From Acidimicrobiales bacterium (lineage in GTDB: Bacteria > Actinomycetota > Acidimicrobiia > Acidimicrobiales > SKKL01), in NCBI GenBank assembly GCA_034521975.1, contig JAXHLR010000002.1, positions 335,001 through 399,000 on the forward strand: 64,000 nt of DNA. Reading direction: 5' to 3'. Made by a program: the position numbers and the translations under genes. The stretch's first letter is position 1. Every line of letters starts with the position of its first letter. The notes beneath the pieces are model-generated. The model ran no database searches, was not told where the DNA came from, and saw only the letters and a list, made by a program, of their open reading frames with translations. Positions 48,161 through 56,525 of this stretch are shown here, in pieces.

Positions 48161-49300
48161 GTGCATCCGACGATCGACTACTGGGGCCACGGGTACGCGT
48201 CGGGATACGGCGTGGCCGCGCAACGCCTCGTCCTCGCCCTGCTCGGGCACGGGTTGGCCGTGCGGTGGACACCGATCGAGTTCGCCGGGACCGATCCCCG
48301 CTTCCAGCCATCGAGGCGGGGATCGGTCCCGGATCTCGAACACCACCGCAGGGGGCAGCGCCGGTTCGACGCGTTGGTGCTGCATGCGACACCGGAGATC
48401 ATCCCCGCGGCACAGCAGTTCCGGGGCGATGCGGCGCTCATCTGCCACACCGTCTGGGAATCCGAGCACATCCAGAGCCACTGGCCGGAGCTGCTGAACC
48501 GTTGCGACGGGGTGATCGTCCCCACCGAGTGGAACGCGGAGACGTTCCGTCGTGGCGGCGTCACCGCCCCGATCGAGGTCGTCCCACACGTCGCTCGCCC
48601 CGACACGATCGACGAGGTGGCGTGGCTCGACGATCTCGCCGGACGGTTCGTCGTCTACACGGTCGCAGCCTGGTCTCCCCGCAAGGCACCGTGGCTGGCC
48701 ATGGAGGCGTTCGCTCGTGCGTTCGACCCCGACGACGACACCGTCGCCTTCGTCCTCAAGACCGGGCCCGAGGTGTTTCCCGGACAGGTGGACGTCGACG
48801 CACCGTCGGCGGTCGGGGACCGCACGTGGTTCGCCATGGCGAAGGTCATGGGCCGGCTGGGGCCCACCCCCGAGATCCGCATCATCGACCGGTTCCTGAC
48901 CGAGTCGGAGCTCGGGGGTCTGCACCAGCGCGGGGACTGCTTCCTCGGTCTCTCCCACGGCGAAGGCTGGGATCTGGGCGCGTTCGATGCAGCGATGTCG
49001 GGTACCCCGGTGGTCGTCACCGACTGGGGAGCCCCGCCGCTCTACCTCGACCGGGCCTCGTCGTGGCTCGTGCCCGCCAGGTCCGTCCCCACCGGCCTGC
49101 GCGACTGGGGTGAGTCCGGGTCCGGCTGGGCCCAGCCGGACCTCGATCGAGCAGTGGCGATGCTTCGCGAGATCCGGGCCGATCCGGCGGCCGCGACCCA
49201 GCGTGCGATGCGCCAGGTCGAGCCGTTGCGAACGGAGTACGCCCCGGAGCCCGTCGCCAGGCGGTTCCTCGGCGCCCTCGACCGCCTCCTCGGGCGATAG
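48161..49300 (+). CDS. GT4-type glycosyltransferase
   Basis: 379 aa GT-B enzyme. VHPTIDYWGHGYASGYGVAAQ opens the acceptor domain. The donor domain has YTVAAWSPRKAPWLAMEAFARAF, then FLGLSHGEGWDLGAFDAAMSGTPVVVTDWGAPP, where HGEGW is the nucleotide-sugar site. It follows the GT32-like gene by 11 bases. CTG at 48146 (CTGA overlap) is an alternative start. Acceptor unknown. Confidence 0.83.
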   Translation: MHPTIDYWGHGYASGYGVAAQRLVLALLGHGLAVRWTPIEFAGTDPRFQPSRRGSVPDLEHHRRGQRRFDALVLHATPEIIPAAQQFRGDAALICHTVWESEHIQSHWPELLNRCDGVIVPTEWNAETFRRGGVTAPIEVVPHVARPDTIDEVAWLDDLAGRFVVYTVAAWSPRKAPWLAMEAFARAFDPDDDTVAFVLKTGPEVFPGQVDVDAPSAVGDRTWFAMAKVMGRLGPTPEIRIIDRFLTESELGGLHQRGDCFLGLSHGEGWDLGAFDAAMSGTPVVVTDWGAPPLYLDRASSWLVPARSVPTGLRDWGESGSGWAQPDLDRAVAMLREIRADPAAATQRAMRQVEPLRTEYAPEPVARRFLGALDRLLGR

Positions 49301-49372
49301 GCCGGCGCAGCATGTGGGGCACCGGTCCCTACCCGGGTCGGGTGCTGGCGGGTGCCGCTAGGGTCGAGCGCC

Positions 49373-50749
49373 ATGGCACGGGGCGAGTCGGGAGATGCAC
49401 AGACCGGCAGCGTGCTGTCGGCGATCACCGATGCGGCGCTGTATCCGCGCCCCGTGTGGCGCTCCGAGCGGGCCTACGTGTTCGCCGCCATCGCCGGAGT
49501 GGTGGGGCTGGGAAACATCTGGCGGTTCCCCTACATGGCCGGTCAGCATGGGGGCGGCTCGTTCCTCCTCGCCTACCTCGTATGTGTGGTGGTGATCGGT
49601 ATCCCCCTCGCCGCCCTCGAGAGCGGCGCCGGGAACCTCGCTCGGCGCTCGCCGGTAGGGCTGTTCCGGAGGGCAGCCGGTGGTGCCGGCGCGGTCCTCG
49701 GCTGGGCGGTGATCGCGATGACCGTGGCGATCATGAGCTACTACCTGGTGGTCACGGGCTGGACGCTCGGCTATGCCGTCGATGCGTTCCGTGGCGACCT
49801 GGTGACCTTCACCGAGTTCACCGAGGGGTACACGTCGTTGTGGCTCTTCCTGCTCGTGGGCTTCGGGGTCTACCGCCTGCTCCTGCGCGATGTCAGCGCC
49901 ATCGAACGAGCAAGCCTGGTGCTGTTGCCCATGCTGGTGGTCGTCGTCGTGGGGCTGACCGTGTACTCCCAGACCCTCGACGGCGCAGGCGAGGCACGGT
50001 CGTTCTACTTCGGCGTCGACGGCGCGGCGCTGGCCGATGCCGCCACCTGGCGGGCCGCGGCCGGTCAGGCCTTCTACTCGATCGGCCTGGGCCAGGGGAT
50101 CCTCATCGCCTACGGCAGCTTCGTCCCGGCCGGAACCAAGCTGTTGCGCTCGACCGCGATCATCGCGTTGACCAACGCTGGAATCGCGTTCGTCTCGGGC
50201 CTGATGGTGTTCGGTATCGTCTTCACCTTCGGCATCGCTCCCGACACCGGCAGCGAGCTGTCGTTCACCGCCTTCCCGCAGGCCTTCGCCGAGGTCAGGG
50301 GTGGCGCGTTGCTGGCGATCGCGTTCTTCGTGCTGCTGTTCGTGGCCGCCTTCACCTCGTGCATGGGGGCATCGATCGTGGTGATGTCGACCGTGCGCGA
50401 TCAGCTCCGGCTCAGCCGGCGCCGTGCCGCCCAGCTCACGGCGGGGACCATCGTGGTCCTCGGTACACCGTCGGCACTGAGCTTCACCGACATGGGCCTG
50501 ACGGTGGGCGGGCTTCCGGTGCTCGACCGGGTCGATCAGGTCACCGGCTCGGGAGTGATCATCGTGCTCGGTCTGACCGGGGCGGCGGTCCTGGCCTGGC
50601 GGTTGCCACGCCGGGCGTTGGTGGCATCGTTCCACACCGATCCGGTTCATCTCGGCCGCCTGACCCACGACCCGAACACGACCATCCGCTGGGCCATGGT
50701 GCTTCCCTTCGTCGTCGCGCTGGCCTACGGCATCGCTATGGTGCTGTGA
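49373..50749 (+). CDS. Neurotransmitter:sodium symporter (SNF) family transporter
   Basis: 458 aa with about 11-12 helices. VFAAIAGVVGLGNIWRFPYMAGQHGGGSFLLAYL (near 35-68) is the family signature containing the Na-binding and substrate-binding unwound helix. AGQAFYSIGLGQGILIAYGSF and a late SCMGASIVV follow. Bacterial members import amino acids with sodium. TAGGGT at 49359-49364 is 8 bases before the ATG, leaderless. Confidence 0.9.
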   Translation: MARGESGDAQTGSVLSAITDAALYPRPVWRSERAYVFAAIAGVVGLGNIWRFPYMAGQHGGGSFLLAYLVCVVVIGIPLAALESGAGNLARRSPVGLFRRAAGGAGAVLGWAVIAMTVAIMSYYLVVTGWTLGYAVDAFRGDLVTFTEFTEGYTSLWLFLLVGFGVYRLLLRDVSAIERASLVLLPMLVVVVVGLTVYSQTLDGAGEARSFYFGVDGAALADAATWRAAAGQAFYSIGLGQGILIAYGSFVPAGTKLLRSTAIIALTNAGIAFVSGLMVFGIVFTFGIAPDTGSELSFTAFPQAFAEVRGGALLAIAFFVLLFVAAFTSCMGASIVVMSTVRDQLRLSRRRAAQLTAGTIVVLGTPSALSFTDMGLTVGGLPVLDRVDQVTGSGVIIVLGLTGAAVLAWRLPRRALVASFHTDPVHLGRLTHDPNTTIRWAMVLPFVVALAYGIAMVL

Positions 50750-51270
50750 GCATCCGGGAGCTGGGAGAGCCGATGGCCGCCATGCGCGAGATCCGACGAG
50801 TCCTGACCACGCTGGCGCAACGACTCCGGGGCCGACCACGCCTCATCGGCGCCGGGGTGAGCGCGGTGGCGGCTGCGGCCACCGCGGTGCTGGCTCGGCG
50901 TCATCAGCGGGGAGCGGAGGTGACGCTGCCCCGCCCGGGTGAGCTCGCGGCCACGACCGCCGATTCGGTGCACAACGCGGCGAAGGGTTCGATGATCTCG
51001 AGTGTCCGCCAGGCCCACCTGGTCGACGAGGCCGTGATCGAGTCGGCGGGGCGCGCTGCGGTGGTCGATGCGGCCGCGGCGGGGGCCGACGTCACCGCCG
51101 CCGCGATCGGGGTGGTGGAAGGTGCCCTCGAGGTCGCGCATCTGATGGACGGGACGCGGGATGCGGCCGCTCGGATCGCGGCGAAGAGCGCAGCCGATGC
51201 CGCCGCGGAACACGGCACCGCGGCGGGCGCCAGGGTTCGCGACGTGCTGGCCCCCTACCTCGGCGGCTGA
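50746..51270 (+). CDS. Alanine-rich hypothetical protein
   Basis: About 174 aa, more than a third alanine. A hydrophobic segment (about 36-52, LIGAGVSAVAAAATAVLA) may be a membrane anchor. The rest forms amphipathic Ala-rich helices (AAVVDAAAAGADVTAAAIGVVEG). No domain recognised. The GTG at 50746 overlaps the transporter stop as GTGA. The ATG at 50773 with a GGGAGAG site is the alternative start. Possibly an accessory of the transporter. Confidence 0.6.
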   Translation: MSIRELGEPMAAMREIRRVLTTLAQRLRGRPRLIGAGVSAVAAAATAVLARRHQRGAEVTLPRPGELAATTADSVHNAAKGSMISSVRQAHLVDEAVIESAGRAAVVDAAAAGADVTAAAIGVVEGALEVAHLMDGTRDAAARIAAKSAADAAAEHGTAAGARVRDVLAPYLGG

Positions 51271-51354
51271 CCACGGGCCCGGCGCGACCCCTCTCACCAG
51301 GCGTGGCGCAGGACTCACCCACCGGGGCCACGGCGACCGATAGCGTCGCGCAGC

Positions 51355-52077
51355 ATGTGCGGACGGTACGTGTCCTCGACCCCGGCCGATCAGCTGGCGA
51401 GCTACTTCGGCGCGACCCTCACCGCCGAGGAGCTGCTCGATCCCGAGTACAACGTTGCACCCACCCGTGCGGTCTGGACCGTCTTCGCCGACGGCGAGGC
51501 TCGACGGCTCGACCTCGCCCGGTGGGGACTGGTTCCTTTCTGGGCGAAGGATCTCAGCATCGGCAACCGCATGATCAACGCTCGCGCCGAGACGGTGGCC
51601 GAGAAGAACGCGTTCAAGAAGGCCTTCCGTCGCCAGCGCTGCATCGTTCCCGCCGACGGCTTCTACGAGTGGACCCGTCCCGAAGGCCAGAAGAAGAAGC
51701 AACCGTGGTTCGTCCACCGCCCCGACGGCGAACCCTTCGCCTTCGCCGGGCTGTGGGAGACCTGGCGCGGCCCCGACCGCGAGGACGAGCCCCTTCGCAC
51801 GTGCACGATCCTCACCGGCCCGGCCAACGAGAAGATGGCCGAGATCCACGACCGCATGCCGGTGATGCTCGCACCCGACGCCTGGTCGACCTGGCTCGAC
51901 CCACAGGTGGACGACCCCGATCTCCTCGGTCGGTTCCTGGTCCCGGCCCCACCCCAGCTGATCTCGTTCCATCCGGTCAGCACCGAGGTGAACAACACCC
52001 GGAACCACGGCGCGCATCTGGTCGAGCCGGTCGCGATCGGCGACGAGCCCCGAGATGACGAGGCCACGGGCGGGTGA
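51355..52077 (+). CDS. SRAP domain protein (YedK/HMCES family)
   Basis: 240 aa. The Met-Cys start (MCGRYVSSTPADQL) exposes catalytic Cys2 after Met removal, which forms a thiazolidine crosslink with abasic sites in single-stranded DNA. YNVAPTRAV, RWGLVPFWAKD, INARAET, RRCIVPADGFYEW and RMPVML are all conserved. It protects replication forks at abasic DNA. TAGCGT at 51341-51346 is 8 bases before the ATG, leaderless. GTGA overlap with the next gene. Confidence 0.93.
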   Translation: MCGRYVSSTPADQLASYFGATLTAEELLDPEYNVAPTRAVWTVFADGEARRLDLARWGLVPFWAKDLSIGNRMINARAETVAEKNAFKKAFRRQRCIVPADGFYEWTRPEGQKKKQPWFVHRPDGEPFAFAGLWETWRGPDREDEPLRTCTILTGPANEKMAEIHDRMPVMLAPDAWSTWLDPQVDDPDLLGRFLVPAPPQLISFHPVSTEVNNTRNHGAHLVEPVAIGDEPRDDEATGG

Positions 52078-53567
52078 TCCCCACCAAGGCGCTTCGGCGC
52101 AAGCTCGACTACCAGCTGCTGCGCTGGCAGGCTCGCCTCGACGGTGCGTGGGCCGACCGGGTGCTGCCGATCAGTGCCGCGATCGGTCTGTTCGTGGTCC
52201 TGGTGGCGCTGTCCCTGGCCCAGGCCCGGAACCTGGGCAACGGGGCCGAGCTCGCCCGGTGGGTCCAGGGAGCCTTCTACCTCACCAGCGGTCACGACCC
52301 CGAGCTCACCCTCACCGGCACGAATCTCTTCGAGCGTGAGGGGGCGTTCGGCTACGCGCTGTTGGCCCAGGGCACCCACGTCGTGGCCGCCATCCCCTTC
52401 CTGTTGGTGGTGCAGTCGGCGGCGCTGGCCCTCGGCACCATCCCCATCTGGCGCCTGTGCCGCAAGGTGTGCAGTCTCCGAGCGGGTGCTGCCGGCGCAG
52501 CGGTGACCGCCTATGCCCTCTATCCGCCGATGCACCAGCTCAACCTCGCCGACTTCCATCCCGAGGTGCTGGCGGTTCCGCTCCTGCTCGCGGGGGCCTA
52601 CGCCGGGTTCCGTGGCCACTGGTGGTGGGCGACGCTCTTCTGTGTGGCCGCGGTCTCGATGCGGGCCGATCTGGGGCTGGTGGTGGCCGCCATCGGGGTG
52701 GTCCTGATCATCGACACCCGCACCCGGCAGGCACCACGGTTCATCCTCGGGGGAGTGGTGTGGACCCTCGTCTCGATCCTGTTGATCCAACCCGCGTTCG
52801 GCGACGGCTCGTTCGTGCACGCCGAGGCCTTCGCTCCCTACGGCACCACGCTCCCCGACGTGATGTGGGGGATGCTCACCGATCCGCTCGGCGTCGCGGC
52901 CGATCTCGTGGAGCGAGCGAACTTCGCCGCCCTGGTGGCGGTGTTCGCTCCGGTGGCCTTCCTGCCGCTGCTCGCTCCCCGGTACCTGCTCCCGATCGCG
53001 CCGGTCGTCGCCACCATCTTCGTGGCCGATGTCGCCACGACCGGTCCCGAGGGTGCGGCCAATCTGGTGCCACTGCTGGTGTTCGTGTTCCTGGCGCTGC
53101 CGTTCGCGCTCGCCCGTCTGGGCCGGCGCAACATCGAGCGCATCACCGTCGACCGGCGCCTCCTTGGAGCGCTCACCCTGGCGGCCGCGGTGTTCTTCAT
53201 CCACGACGCGCCCGCGTCGCCCTACCACGAACCATGGGGGTGGGGCGGCCGCAGCCTGGCCGATCAGGCCCGCCTCGACGCCATCGAGATCGTCGAGTCC
53301 GACGATCGGGTGCGGGCCACCAGACCTGCGCTGGCCGATCTCGCGTCGCGCGAGGTGCTGGTGGTGGCCGAGGACCGGGCCGACATCGGCGGTCGAGAGC
53401 TCACTGCCGGGGTTGATGCGCTGCTGCTCGACGAGACCGTCACCGGTGCCTGGAACCAGTTCCGCCTGCGGGGGGTGGTGCGGGCGGTCGAGGAGCAGGG
53501 CTTCGAGCTCACCTACCAACGACACGGGGTGCGGCTCTTCCTCCGTTCGGAGCGTGCCGACCCCTGA
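52074..53567 (+). CDS. DUF2079 polytopic membrane protein
   Basis: 497 aa with about ten hydrophobic helices between residues 33 and 385 and a soluble C-terminal domain. NLADFHPEVLAVPLLLAGAYAGFRG and AVSMRADLGLVVAAIGVVL are typical of the family, which is related to GT-C mannosyltransferases; an acidic residue in the ADFHPE loop may be catalytic. Substrate unknown. Coupled to the SRAP gene by GTGA, an unusual functional pairing. Confidence 0.8.
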   Translation: MIPTKALRRKLDYQLLRWQARLDGAWADRVLPISAAIGLFVVLVALSLAQARNLGNGAELARWVQGAFYLTSGHDPELTLTGTNLFEREGAFGYALLAQGTHVVAAIPFLLVVQSAALALGTIPIWRLCRKVCSLRAGAAGAAVTAYALYPPMHQLNLADFHPEVLAVPLLLAGAYAGFRGHWWWATLFCVAAVSMRADLGLVVAAIGVVLIIDTRTRQAPRFILGGVVWTLVSILLIQPAFGDGSFVHAEAFAPYGTTLPDVMWGMLTDPLGVAADLVERANFAALVAVFAPVAFLPLLAPRYLLPIAPVVATIFVADVATTGPEGAANLVPLLVFVFLALPFALARLGRRNIERITVDRRLLGALTLAAAVFFIHDAPASPYHEPWGWGGRSLADQARLDAIEIVESDDRVRATRPALADLASREVLVVAEDRADIGGRELTAGVDALLLDETVTGAWNQFRLRGVVRAVEEQGFELTYQRHGVRLFLRSERADP

Positions 53568-53583
53568 TGGGGGTGATCGGAGA

Positions 53584-54006
53584 TCAGTCGGCCACGTGGG
53601 CGGCGCCGGCGGCACGCAGTTCGGTGCGGATCCGTTCGGCGGCCGCGTCCATGTCCTCCCCGCTGGCGTCGGTGTCGGCGTTGGCGAAGTCCAGGTCGTG
53701 CACGCCACGGATCGGCACCAGGTGGATGTGGGTGTGGGGCACCTCGAGCCCGGCCAGCATGAGCCCCACCTTGGCCGGCTCGAAGGCCCGCTGGATCGCC
53801 TGGCCGATCGTCTGGGACACGCCCATCAGGTGGGTGGCCGTGGTCGGGTCGAGATCGATCCAGTGGTCGACCTCGACGATGGGAACCACGAGGGTGTGGC
53901 CGGGTTGCAGCGGGGCGATCGACATGAACGCCACGCACGTGTCGTCGCGCCAGACGAATCGTCCCGGGAGCTCGCCTTCGATGATGCGGGTGAAGATGGT
54001 GGCCAT
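53584..54006 (-). CDS. HIT family protein
   Basis: 140 aa. FTRIIEGELPGRFVWRDDTCVAF and the histidine triad VPHTHIHLVPI (near 97) define it as a nucleotide-binding hydrolase acting on adenosine phosphoramidates or similar. The start at 54006 is set by TACGAT 6 bases upstream on this strand. That -10 overlaps the one for pgsA on the other strand. Confidence 0.92.
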   Translation of the reverse strand: MATIFTRIIEGELPGRFVWRDDTCVAFMSIAPLQPGHTLVVPIVEVDHWIDLDPTTATHLMGVSQTIGQAIQRAFEPAKVGLMLAGLEVPHTHIHLVPIRGVHDLDFANADTDASGEDMDAAAERIRTELRAAGAAHVAD

Positions 54007-54012
54007 GCCCAG

Positions 54013-54022
54013 ATCGTAGAGT
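54013..54022. promoter_or_regulatory. Overlapping divergent -10 boxes (HIT and pgsA)
   Basis: On the minus strand TACGAT (plus-strand ATCGTA, 54013-54018) serves HIT. On the plus strand TAGAGT (54017-54022) serves pgsA. They share two base pairs. Each start codon lies 6 bases beyond its own -10, and only 22 bases separate the two start codons. This looks like a bidirectional leaderless promoter. Confidence 0.65.
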
Positions 54023-54028
54023 GGCGCC

Positions 54029-54634
54029 GTGCCGAAGTCGTCCGATGATTCCGATGCCGGTCTGCTCACGGTCCCCAACCTCGTGTCGGTGGGCCGGCTC
54101 GGCTGCGTACCGGTCTTTCTGTGGCTGCTGTTCGGGCTCGACGCTCCCCTGGCCGCGGGAGTGCTCCTGGCCTTCCTCGGTGTCACCGACTGGGTCGACG
54201 GATACATCGCGCGACGGTTCGGCCAGGTCTCCGAGATCGGCAAGATCCTCGACCCCACCGCCGATCGGATCATGTTGCTCGTGGCGGTGCTGGCCATCGC
54301 GGTCGCGGGCCACGTTCCCTGGTGGTTCGCGGGGCTCACCCTCGCCCGCGAGGGCGTGGTGTCGGTCCTGGCCCTGGCCCTGGGGGCGCTCGGTGCCCGA
54401 CGGATCGACGTCACCTGGTGGGGCAAGACCGGCACGTTCCTGTTGATGATCAGCTTCCCGCTCTTCCTCGTCTCCGGTGCTGACTGGTCCCTGGCCGATG
54501 CCTCGTGGTGGCTGGCGTGGGCGTGCGGTGCGCCTGGCCTGGCGATCGCCTACTACGCGGCGTGGGGCTATCTGCCCGCGGCGAGGAGCGCGCTGTCGGA
54601 GGGTCGCGCCGCTCGCCGCGGCCAGCCGAGCTGA
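54029..54634 (+). CDS. pgsA: CDP-alcohol phosphatidyltransferase (PgsA-like)
   Basis: 201 aa with about five or six helices. The family motif D-G-x2-A-R-x8-G-x3-D-x3-D reads as VDGYIARRFGQVSEIGKILD then PTAD (about 53-76). It joins CDP-diacylglycerol with glycerol phosphate or another alcohol. The position before gcvH mirrors mycobacterial pgsA2. The alcohol substrate is not certain. GTG start, leaderless. Confidence 0.88.
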   Translation: MPKSSDDSDAGLLTVPNLVSVGRLGCVPVFLWLLFGLDAPLAAGVLLAFLGVTDWVDGYIARRFGQVSEIGKILDPTADRIMLLVAVLAIAVAGHVPWWFAGLTLAREGVVSVLALALGALGARRIDVTWWGKTGTFLLMISFPLFLVSGADWSLADASWWLAWACGAPGLAIAYYAAWGYLPAARSALSEGRAARRGQPS

Positions 54635-54717
54635 GCCAAACCTCAACCTCTGGTCGAGGTTGGGACGTTGCTCGGCGCCGGTCGCCAGGCGCCTCGATGT
54701 CTTGTAGCGTTTCGTCG

Positions 54718-55098
54718 ATGAACATCCCCGACGATCTCCGGTACTCGACAGATCACGAATGGGTGCGCGTCGAAGACGGCCGGCTCCGGCTCGGCATCAC
54801 CGACTACGCCCAGGACGCCCTGGGCGACGTCGTCTTCGTCGAGCTCCCTGATACGGGACGCAGCGTCACCGCCGGCGAGTCGTTCAGCGAGGTCGAGTCG
54901 ACCAAGTCGGTGTCCGACATCTATGCACCCGTGGCCGGCACCATCGCCGAGGTCAACGCCGACTTGGGCGACCACCCCGAGCGGCTCAACGACGACCCGT
55001 ACGGCGACGGGTGGATCGCGGTGATCGAACCGGCCGATCCCGCCGCGGTCGACGACCTGCTCGACGCCGCTGCCTATCGTTCGCTCGTCGAGGGCTGA
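54718..55098 (+). CDS. gcvH: Glycine cleavage system H protein
   Basis: 126 aa lipoyl carrier. YSTDHEWVRVEDGRLRLGITDYA at the start and the lipoylated Lys in FSEVESTKSVSDIYAPVAG (near 65) are intact. No gcvT or gcvP lies nearby; the gene is in the garA-type cluster as in mycobacteria. TAGCGT at 54705-54710 is 7 bases before the ATG, leaderless. Confidence 0.95.
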   Translation: MNIPDDLRYSTDHEWVRVEDGRLRLGITDYAQDALGDVVFVELPDTGRSVTAGESFSEVESTKSVSDIYAPVAGTIAEVNADLGDHPERLNDDPYGDGWIAVIEPADPAAVDDLLDAAAYRSLVEG

Positions 55099-55101
55099 GC
55101 G

Positions 55102-55593
55102 GTGTCCGACGTCGTGTGCGGAGCCTGCGGGCACCCGAACCCGTTGGGAGCGAACTACTGCTCCTCGTGCGGGTCGCCCCTCACCGATCGCGACGACGAG
55201 CACAGCACCGAGGCGATCCCGGTCGACGAGTTCCCACCGGTCGACGAGGAGCACGTCTTCGACGAGGCCGAGATCGAGCCGGGCACCGGCATGTTGTTGG
55301 TCAGGCGGGGGCCCAACGCCGGCTCGCGCTATGTGCTCGATCATCCGGTGACCAGCCTCGGTCGGCATCCGGACAGCCGTGTGTTCCTCGACGATGTCAC
55401 CGTGTCGCGTCGTCACGCCGAGATCCGCCGCACCAGCGATGGCTACGAGGTCGTCGACGTCGGCTCGCTCAACGGCACCTACCTCAACCGTGAACGGGTC
55501 GACCGGGGGCCCTTGCACGATGGCGATCTCATCCAGGTGGGCAAGTTCAAGCTGATGTTCGTCGCCAGTGACACAGGAAGCCGCGACGAGTGA
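55102..55593 (+). CDS. Zinc-ribbon plus FHA domain protein (GarA-like position)
   Basis: 163 aa. An N-terminal zinc ribbon (CGAC and CSSC, residues about 5-25), an acidic Thr-containing linker (EHSTEAIPVDEF) and a C-terminal FHA domain (about 75-160) with LGRHPDSRVFL, VSRRHAEI and GSLNGTYLN, the phosphothreonine-binding residues. Mycobacterial GarA in this position switches TCA-cycle enzymes, including the 2-oxoglutarate branch, when its linker Thr is phosphorylated. The same role here is inferred. GTGA overlap with merR. Confidence 0.85.
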   Translation: MSDVVCGACGHPNPLGANYCSSCGSPLTDRDDEHSTEAIPVDEFPPVDEEHVFDEAEIEPGTGMLLVRRGPNAGSRYVLDHPVTSLGRHPDSRVFLDDVTVSRRHAEIRRTSDGYEVVDVGSLNGTYLNRERVDRGPLHDGDLIQVGKFKLMFVASDTGSRDE

Positions 55594-56447
55594 GCGAAGC
55601 AGCCGACGCCAATCGGGGCCACCTGTCGATCGGCGAGGTGCTGAGTCTGCTCCAGGACGAGTTCCCGGACATCACGATCTCCAAGATCCGCTTCCTCGAG
55701 AGTCAGGGACTCATCGATCCCGAGCGGACCCCGTCTGGCTATCGCAAGTTCTACGAGGCCGACATCGCTCGCCTGCGGTGGATCCTGGTGCAACAGCGCG
55801 AGAACTTCTTGCCGCTCAAGGTGATCAAGGAGCGACTCGAGCGCGGCGAGCTCGACGAGGTCTCCGACGGTGCCGGTCACGTCGGCTCCCCGGATCCTCC
55901 CGCGAACACCGAGCTCGACCTGCCTGCACCCACTGGCAGCGGCACCGGGGGCGGGACCAACTCCGCATCGGGGACCGACGCGGCCGATTCCGACCGTGGA
56001 CGCGGTGCAGCCCGAGCCGCCCGCGACGCGGTCCGCACCGCTCCACTCGATCCGGGGTCGGCATCGGTCGCCCTCAGTCGCGACGAGCTGGCCGAAGCGG
56101 CGGGCATCAGCCCGGCCGAGGTCGCCGACCTCGAGCGCTTCGGCCTGTTGTCGGGGCGCACCATCGGCCCCACCGTGCTCTATGACGAGTCGGCGTTGGG
56201 GGTGGCCCGGCTGGCTGCCGGGTTCTTCCGCCACGGCGTCGAGGGTCGTCACCTGCGGATGTACAAGGTGGCTGCCGAGCGCGAGGCATCGTTCTTCCAG
56301 CAGGTGGTGATGCCGCTGCTGAAGCAGCGGCACCCGTCGTCCCGCCAACAGGCGGTCGAGACCCTGGGTGAGCTGGCCGAGCTGGGGGAGGGCCTGCGTG
56401 CGGCCATGTTGCACCACGCGCTCCGCGAGTACCTGGGTAGTCCCTGA
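55590..56447 (+). CDS. MerR family regulator (FtsR/Rv1828-like)
   Basis: 285 aa. The MerR winged-helix domain (about 10-85) has LSIGEVLSLLQDEFPDITISKIRFLESQGLI, GYRKFYEADI and a following helix. A disordered Gly/Ser/Asp linker (about 95-150) leads to a second domain with ELAEAAGISPAEVADLERFGLL, like another DNA-binding unit. Homologues in corynebacteria (FtsR) regulate ftsZ. Its place between the FHA gene and the nuclease matches Rv1828. Confidence 0.88.
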   Translation: MSEAADANRGHLSIGEVLSLLQDEFPDITISKIRFLESQGLIDPERTPSGYRKFYEADIARLRWILVQQRENFLPLKVIKERLERGELDEVSDGAGHVGSPDPPANTELDLPAPTGSGTGGGTNSASGTDAADSDRGRGAARAARDAVRTAPLDPGSASVALSRDELAEAAGISPAEVADLERFGLLSGRTIGPTVLYDESALGVARLAAGFFRHGVEGRHLRMYKVAAEREASFFQQVVMPLLKQRHPSSRQQAVETLGELAELGEGLRAAMLHHALREYLGSP

Positions 56448-56525
56448 CCGCTCCCGCTCGGACCGGCGGGCGCGATTCGCGGCGAAACGAGTGAAGACCG
56501 GCCGCCATCGGGATAGGGTCGAGTC

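Noticed and set aside
43430..49310. Glycosyltransferase block as a genomic island inserted at tRNA-Pro
   Set aside because: No integrase and no second copy of the tRNA 3' end was found at the far side, and base composition looks like the surroundings.
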